A DNA stretch of 64,000 bases. It comes from Sphaerolaimus hirsutus (taxonomy: Eukaryota > Nematoda > Chromadorea > Monhysterida > Sphaerolaimidae). The DNA lies in the NCBI GenBank assembly GCA_964036195.1, contig OZ038452.1:22393785-22457784 (forward strand), read 5' to 3'. The position numbers and the translations under genes were made by a program. Under the pieces are notes generated by a model. That model saw only the letters and a list, made by a program, of their open reading frames with translations. It searched no databases and was not told the origin of the DNA. This document shows, in pieces, positions 57,761 to 64,000 of this stretch; the stretch's first letter is position 1; each line of letters begins with the position of its first letter.

Positions 57761-58046
57761 GTGCGCAACTGCAGCGGTGCCGGCGCCTGGCGACTGAAAC
57801 AGGCTTTATATTATTGTCGCCAATGACAATTAATTCAGCAGTTATCATTTAAATTATATTAAATCTCATTTGGCACCTTTGATCGGGCGCTTAGCTGGAC
57901 GCACACTTTTTATATGGAGTGAAATTTTAGTCGAGCATGGTTATAATGGTCGTGCATTTTATACCACTTTACGTGGGTGTGTGCGAGCTGCCTATCGAGT
58001 GCATTATTTCATATTAATGTGATTATTATTGACGATATATCCTATA

Positions 58047-58474
58047 TACCGTATTACCTCGAAATACCCCCAGGGGGTTTATTATTTCGCCAGCAAAATT
58101 TGAGGGGGGATAATTCGAGGGGTGGGGGTTTATTCGAGGGGGGGTCTATTATTTCGCCAGAAATTTTCGGAAATTCCCCATACTCGGACGTAGAAAAATC
58201 GAACAATCACATAGATGTATATGTCTTTATAGGTATATGTAACTGTATATACACATAAACCCTTCCCTAACGTCACTCAATCTTCAGTTTTAACGTGTGT
58301 TCTGCATTGTACAGATCACAAACTGCGGTATTTGTCATGTACGTTCTCTTTACACTCAATGTTAGGGGGGGTATTTCGAGGGGGGGGGTTTATTTTTTCC
58401 TCAGCCGAATTTTAGGGGGGGTATTTCGAGGGGGGGGGTTAATTCAAGGGGGGATAATTCGAGGTAATACGGTA
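58047..58474. repeat. CCGTATT-family TA element, 428-bp copy
   Basis: TACCGTATTACCTCGAAATAC to TTCGAGGTAATACGGTA. Very similar along its length to 12888-13317, including CGTCACT and GTACAGATCACAAACTGCGG in the core. Confidence 0.85.
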
Positions 58475-58531
58475 TATGATGTATTTATCTATGTTGGTAA
58501 ACTTGGTTTGCATCACAGGTACACATATACC

Positions 58532-58781
58532 TACCGTATTTCCTTGAATTACCCCGCGGGGGTTTATTTTTTTCAGGGTGAAAATTTGGAGAGAAAAACG
58601 TGAAAAAGGCAACAATAACCACCATTGATAAGTTTTTACAGCCTTAAATAAGGATGTAGATGGTATAAACGATGTTTTAACGTAACACAGTGAGTGTTTT
58701 GAACATCTGTTATGCATTTCCCGGACCACAAATTCATAGTGCCCATTTTGAGGGGGGAGGGTATTTCGAGTAAATACGGTA
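58532..58781. repeat. CCGTATT-family TA element
   Basis: TACCGTATTTCCTTGAATTAC to TTTCGAGTAAATACGGTA. One half is shortened. It starts 58 bases after the preceding copy. Confidence 0.78.
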
Positions 58782-58881
58782 TGCTAAGTTGTGTATAGTA
58801 GATGTACGTTTATATGTCCCGATATATCCTATTTGGACATGTTTATTACCGTTTTTGAGTAAACTCGGCGGACATCACACT

Positions 58882-59040
58882 TACCGTATTTCCTCGAAAT
58901 ACCCCCCCTCGTTTGACCCCCCCCCCCCTCTCGAGACCACTATGAAACAATCACCCCCCCCCCTCGAAATACCCCCCAGATTGAGTGTAAAGAGAACGTA
59001 CATGACAAATGCTGCAGTTCGTGTTCTGCGTAGTGCAGAA
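58882..59040. repeat. CCGTATT-family element, left half only
   Basis: TACCGTATTTCCTCGAAATAC, then GTAAAGAGAACGTACATGAC and TTCGTGTTCTGCGTAGTGCAG; the right half is missing. TAAACTCGGCGGACATCACAC just before it is an end of the TACTC family. Confidence 0.65.
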
Positions 59041-59715
59041 CACACGTCAAAACAATGTCGGAATCACGTGAGAGCAGTGTTTATACCATCTCAGTGACAT
59101 AAAATGTGGCGGTGACGCAGTGATTGTTGGTGACGCCTGCTTTTTGGATGTCACCGCCACAAAATCAGATGTCTTCGCGGTGACAATCACCGCCACAATT
59201 AATCAATTGCATTATTTGATTCAGGCCACGTTCTTGGCACGCTCGATTGTGAATAAATAAAAGTGTAAAAGAATGTAGCATCCCACGGCGCCATTCGCGC
59301 TCATTAGCATTTTACGTGCATAAAAAATATTCACTGGCTGGCCGCTCTTTGCACGCAGCAGATGCAGAAGAAATTCAAAAAATTCGAATCGCTTTGTGTG
59401 CCCAAAACATGGAAAAGTGAGCATTTCTAGTGATGTAAAAAGCGCCAGAGTTTTGGCGCCAAGCGCCAAAAGCGCCATGGCGCTTTTCGCATTGCGGCGC
59501 CAAGCGCTTTTCAAGACCGTAGCGCCAAGCGCCAATGGTGCCAGAGGACAGTAGCGCCAAGCGCCAATAGCGCCAGCGCCAAAAATTTATTGGTCGATTT
59601 TTAATTAGCCATGTACATCAATATCTGGATGCCAAATACACAAAACTGTTCCTCTACTTTACGAATGAAGCTGCCTGAAAATTTGTGCAAAACATTTACT
59701 CGCAGTGAATGCAAG

Positions 59716-60075
59716 TACCGTATAGTATATCCTCAAATAAGACCCTAGGGGAGTAATGTTTTCATCAGAAGTTTTTGGGGGAGGTAATCAAGAGGGTGCT
59801 ATTCTAGGAGGAGTTTTTTTCCCTCAGACCTTGCACGTTATTCATTGTATGTATGAATGCATTCCCTAAACTCATGTAATCCGGGTATTTGATAGTTCAA
59901 CGACAACAAAAACAAGGTATCCATGCAAAAATTTGTCTTCATCGGGATTTAAATCATTGATGGATATATGTACATATCAAATACCCAGATGGGGGAGTTA
60001 TTCAAGTTTTATTTTTTATCAATTGGTCAACAAGGGGAGTTATTCAGTGAGTGTTATTCAACGGATTGCCTGAAT
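59716..60075. repeat. CCGTATT-family element, degraded
   Basis: TACCGTATAGTATATCCTC at the left. GAGTTATTCAGTGAGTG modules and the ATTCATTGTATGTATGAATGC core match 14569-14912. The right end is eroded. Confidence 0.55.
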
Positions 60076-61087
60076 AATAAATGTGAGATGATAGTTAGGT
60101 AGATTGTAAAGTGTACATTCAGCATGCTATATAGGTACTTTTTTTGAATGCAGAAAGTTTCAGTAGCTTAGTGAAGCAAGTGAAGTTGTGCTATTTATAT
60201 TTATATCAATGAAATTTGGATGTGTGAACCATGGTTGGTTTTAGTAAAATTCTTTTTACTAAAATTGTATTTTATTTTTATTAAAATTGTATTTTATTTT
60301 AATTTTATTCTTGTTTCAGTTTATTTTATTTTATTTTATTCTGAAATGTCATTAATATAATAAAATGAAACCATTTTACAAAAATTTTACAAATATTTTA
60401 CAAAATTTTTACAAAAAATCGGAAATCTTGGATGCAAAGCCATGAAACAATGTGCACGCTAGAAGCATGCAGATGATTACAAAAAATTGATGTAGACTTG
60501 TGACACGGGTTGCGACGTAGGTACTTATCTTGAATTTTGCTACTCCCGGGGAAGATAGCTAAAGATTTGTCTTTTTTTTTGGGGGGGGGGGGGGGTGGGT
60601 TGGGGGAGGCTTGCGGGGTTCAATATATATGCTTTTTCAAAGTATGGAACAAAGAAAATGGAAAAATATCACATAAATTATACTCGGCGTACATGATACC
60701 CTGCGCTCGCGCTTATTTATGTCTCACGTTGGAAGCGTGCCAATGTTGATAAAGCATGCGATTTTTGTGTAAAAGATGAAAAATCATTGTTGTGAATATA
60801 TTAACGTATAGCGTTATGACCAGGGTTGGTTTTATAAAAATTCATTTTAGTAAAATTGTATAAAAATTGTATAAAAATTTTATTTTATTTTTATTTTATT
60901 CTTCTTTCATTTTATTTTATTTTATTTTATTCCCAAAAGTTGTTAATAAAATAAAATGACCCATTTTACAAAAATTTTACATTAATTTTACAAAAATTTT
61001 ACAAAAAATCAGAATCATGCATGCAAGGCCAGAAAAATTTCATCATTAGACATTATACATGAAAAACTTGTGACAATTTTTCCATTA

Positions 61088-61332
61088 TACTCCGGTTACT
61101 TTACACCTCGCCCGCGTGGTTCCCGCTGGATGTGTGCCAACGATGGTAAACGCGTGCGAGTTTCATAAACAGATGACAAAACTGTTTGTTGTTATTATGT
61201 TATACATTAACATATTCACATCGATGAATTTTTTCATTTTTTTACGGAAATCGCATGATTTAATAATCATTGGCACGCTTCCAACACGAGACATAAATCA
61301 GTGCGAGGGCAGAGTATCATGTCCGTCGAGTA
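61088..61332. mobile_element. TACTC-GGCGGACAT element, innermost, inverted
   Basis: TACTCCGGTTACTTTACACC to ATCATGTCCGTCGAGTA with bordering TA. It is the inverse orientation of the copy that surrounds it, with CACGCTTCCAACACGAGAC inside. Confidence 0.78.
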
Positions 61333-61429
61333 TACTTGACAAAAGTTGCATGCAGTAGGTATTGTTAGCTAGCAGCAAGTGTAAACTTACCATTATTGAT
61401 AACAATGGTTTGCATTTTTTAAAGGACTA

Positions 61430-61985
61430 CTGGTGCCAGTTCCACAAAATGAGAAGTGAGAAGTGAAATGGCAAAGGCGAAATAATCGAGCAAAGGCGAA
61501 GTCAGAAAGGCTGAAGGTGGCGGCTTGGCCTTTGCGCTTTTACTTCGTCTTTGCCATTTCACTTCTCACTTCTTATTTTGCGGAAGTGGCCCCTGGACTG
61601 TGCTGGGCACATTTGTAAAATATCATGCAAAGTGTCAATTGTCATGACAAATGTAAAGTAGTGTCAATTGTCATGCAAAATGTCAAGTGTTATGGAAAAT
61701 GTAAATTGTATAACCAAATCTTAGGTTTTTCTATCCAAATCTTATGTTTATGTATCCACATTTGGATACAGAATGTAAGATTTTGATACAAAACACAAGA
61801 TCTGGATACAATACAGAAGATTTGGATATAAAACATAAGATTTGGATACAATTTGCTTGACAATTGGCACTTTAATTTATTTTTGTCATGACAATTGACA
61901 CTTTACTAGTTATTTGCCATGACAATTGACACTTTGCATGGCATTTTTCATGACATTTGAGACTTTACAAAGCTTGGGACTGCTC
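61430..61985. repeat. CCAGTTCC fold-back plus GTCATGCAAAGTGTC repeat
   Basis: 61430-61600 runs from CTGGTGCCAGTTCCAC to TTTGCGGAAGTGGCCCCTG, like 46273-46713. 61600-61985 is a fold-back of TGTCATGCAAAATGTC and TGGATACAAAAC motifs ending GGGACTGCTCCCAGTTCC. Both lie inside the inner CAGGGTTGG element. Confidence 0.65.
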
Positions 61986-63202
61986 CCAGTTCCACGAATA
62001 AACAGGTAGAAACTCAAGCAACAAGAAAAATATTTTACAAATAATATGAAGTTTTATACAATTTTACAAAAATATGAATTTTTATACAATTTTACAAAAT
62101 TTTTACAAAAATTCGAATTTTTATACAATTTTTATTTTTATTTTGAAATTTTCCATTTTATTTTATTTTATTTTATTCTTAAATTTTCCATTTTATTTTT
62201 ATTTTATTTTTATTTTTTTCTGCGATTTTGCCAACCCTGGTTATGACAGAGATGACTATTCTTATCGTTTGTACGAAAATCGCATGCGTAAAAAATCGTT
62301 GGCACGCTTCCAGCGGGAACCGCGCGTGCAGGGTGGAAAGTAACTGGAGTATAGTGACTTTTAAGGTCAAAATATATTTAAAAAATGTGCAAATTTGCAA
62401 TTTTAAGCAAAAATAATTTTCAATCACATCAATGAAAGCAACAACAAGGCACCACTTCTGCAAATTGGCAGCTAGAATCTTAAGCAACAGGATTGAAAAC
62501 TTTTTATAGAATTTTACAGACACTCGAGTTTTTGTAAAATTTTACTAACATTGTATAAAAATTTGAATTTTTGTACAATTTTACTACAATTTTACAAAAA
62601 TTCGAATTTTAGTAAAATTTTTTTTATTTTATTAATTTTCCATTTTATTTTATTTTATTTTATTCTCCAATTTTCCATTTTATTTTTATTTTTTTCTGAG
62701 ATTTTGCCAACCCTGGTGTGAACCACAAGTGTTAGGTGATGGAAGAATTGGATGGAACAAAAAAGCAATCATCTCATATTTTGATGGTATTTTTGATGCC
62801 ACCTATCGAAAACGTACACAGATGGTAAGGCGCTTTTTTGGCGCTTTTTAAAGTGTGAGCGCCAAGCGCCAATGGCGCCACGGCATTATAGCGCCAAGCG
62901 CCAAAAGCGCCATGGCGCTTTTGGAGGTCTCGGCGCCAAGCGCCAATGGCGCCACGGCAAAAAGGCGCCAAGCGCCAAATGCGCTGTGGCGCTTTTTGGT
63001 TTGGCGCTAGCGCCAGGCGCCAGCGCCATGGCGCTTTTGCATCACTAAGCATTTCATGGGAAATCATTTTCACTACGTTCTTTTGATTTTGTTTTCTACC
63101 TTGTTTACCTATGTAAAATAGCAGTCTTCATTTTTGAGACTGAAATCTTATGCTTCGGTTTGCTAGATTTTTCAACAACCGTCATTGATGCTGCCTTTAG
63201 TT

Positions 63203-63395
63203 TACCGTATTTCCTCGAAATACCCCCCGGGGGGTGATTATTTCATAGTGGTCTCGAGAGGGGGGGGGCAAACGAGGGGGGGGGGTACTTCGAGGGGGGT
63301 TATTATTTCACAAGAAAATTTTTTTGAATCCCAGTACGAAATTGTCGTCTGAAACGTACACAGACGTCGAAAAATACAACAAAAACCGCCATTTA
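63203..63395. repeat. CCGTATT-family element, left part
   Basis: TACCGTATTTCCTCGAAATAC at the left, GGTACTTCGAGGGGGGTTATT inside, then GTACACAGACGTCGAAAAAT as in 27610-28010; the right end is absent. Confidence 0.65.
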
Positions 63396-63411
63396 TGAAG
63401 TTAATACATAA

Positions 63412-63981
63412 ACTCGACGGACATTATGGAAGTCAATGCTCTACGGGATTTTCGTACAACTGCGTATATTCGTAGTTGGCACTCGTCCAAGTTACCGTTT
63501 GAGAGAATGTTACCCAGTATGAAAGATGCAGGATTTCCGTCTGTGTCACCAAAAATGGCTGCGGAATGCGATTAAGCGAACGCAATTGGTCGCTTATGGC
63601 GGCGCACACACGAGTTGACACACATGTTGATTTAATTGGATACCGCGGTCATTTTCGTTGACGAGAGCGGAAATCTAGTGTCTTTTACCTCATTCGTATT
63701 CAACGCAAAGGTAACTTGGACGCACTGGGAAGTTCATACGTTCTTTTTTGAAGGAATTCGTCGAGACTGCGACGATAAGATCCGACCTAAGACCTTACAA
63801 TCTGACTTTCTATAACGATTTGTCTATCAAACTCATCTCGTTCTCGCATAAAAAGTTGGATTGAATCAAAAGTATCGTGAACCGAATGGAATCCGTCCAT
63901 TCAAGTTCGAATTAAAAAAGATACGTCATTGGTAACCAAAGGCCGAATACCTGATTCGTTTCATGTCTGCCGAGTTTAACA
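63412..63981. other. Segment between inverted AAACTCGRCGGACAT ends
   Basis: TAAACTCGACGGACATTATG at the left and TTCATGTCTGCCGAGTTTA at the right look like TACTC-family ends, but the 540 bases between match no other copy. A minus frame at 63621-63433 has normal composition (RSLNRIPQPFLVTQTEILHL). Plus-strand fragments near 63750 (KEFVETATIRSDLRPYNLTF) also look protein-like but lie in another frame. Possibly decayed coding sequence; no family recognised. Confidence 0.3.
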
Positions 63982-64000
63982 GATGTTCAAAACACTTACT

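Larger units (their letters stand above)
60821..62239. mobile_element. CAGGGTTGG hAT-like element, inner copy, 1419 bp
   Basis: CAGGGTTGGTTTTATAAAAA to TTTTGCCAACCCTG. The perfect 8-bp repeat GTTATGAC lies at 60813-60820 and 62240-62247. It is of the same family as the element two levels outside it. Confidence 0.9.
60681..62351. mobile_element. TACTC-GGCGGACAT element split by a later hAT-like insertion
   Basis: TACTCGGCGTACATGATACC at the left, GTAACTGGAGTA at the right, both next to TA. Removing 60821-62239 and one copy of GTTATGAC leaves a continuous copy comparable to 50601-50846. Confidence 0.82.
60230..62715. mobile_element. CAGGGTTGG hAT-like element, outer copy, 2486 bp
   Basis: CATGGTTGGTTTTAG at the left (one change from CAGGG) and TTTTGCCAACCCTG at the right. 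The perfect 8-bp repeat GTGTGAAC lies at 60222-60229 and 62716-62723. The arms are TTTTATTTTATT and TTTTACAAAAATTTTAC. Confidence 0.88.
59428..63047. mobile_element. Outer TAGTGATG hAT-like element of a nested stack, 3620 bp
   Basis: TAGTGATGTAAAAAGCGCC at the left, GGCGCTTTTGCATCACTA at the right. The perfect 8-bp repeat AGCATTTC lies at 59420-59427 and 63048-63055. GCGCCA-rich arms occupy 59428-59583 and 62826-63047. Everything between is a CCGTATT copy, a second hAT-like stack and about 0.5 kb of other sequence. Confidence 0.78.

Noticed and set aside
62046-62343. Phe/Tyr/Leu-rich frames at the end of the inner CAGGGTTGG element
   Set aside because: Translation of TTTTATTTTATT and TTTTACAAAA arms.

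Overview
This is a window of animal nuclear DNA, probably from an invertebrate. It is AT-rich and holds three spliced protein-coding genes, all on the minus strand and all broken by many short introns. Roughly half of the remaining sequence is small terminal-inverted-repeat transposons. The species cannot be named from the sequence alone. The channel gene resembles degenerin-type DEG/ENaC subunits, which fits a protostome.

Layout. 769-12335 is a 22-exon anoctamin (TMEM16) gene. 12336-28078 is gene-poor and repeat-rich, with a large fold-back element at 18736-21650 and hAT-like insertions at 22215, 23402 and 25608. 28079-28534 is an unassigned hydrophobic open frame. 29274-38559 is an 8-exon DNAJB-type (class B J-domain) co-chaperone gene. 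Its last intron contains a recent LTR retrotransposon (29802-34497) that carries only a Gag plus protease-like frame. 41290-55202 is a 16-exon DEG/ENaC channel gene with an unusually large extracellular insert: acidic tyrosine repeats, then a Ser/Thr-rich mucin-like stretch, then a furin-type RQKR site. 55203-64000 is intergenic and ends in a stack of elements inserted into one another.

The splice models were built by hand. In all three genes the exon phases agree from start to stop (2766, 1110 and 3858 coding bases, each divisible by three). The only splice site I could not make canonical is the donor of DnaJ exon 7.

Mobile DNA. Several unrelated short families have 8-bp target duplications and hAT-style ends. 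Their termini are CAGAGTTG, YAACGATGG, CAGGGTTGG, TAGTGATG and GGGGG-CTGATACGC. Other families sit between TA dinucleotides: the roughly 30-copy CCGTATTTCCTC family, the TACTCGGCGGACAT family and the large fold-back. Many copies lie inside introns, several abut splice sites, and one appears to supply a splice acceptor to the channel gene.
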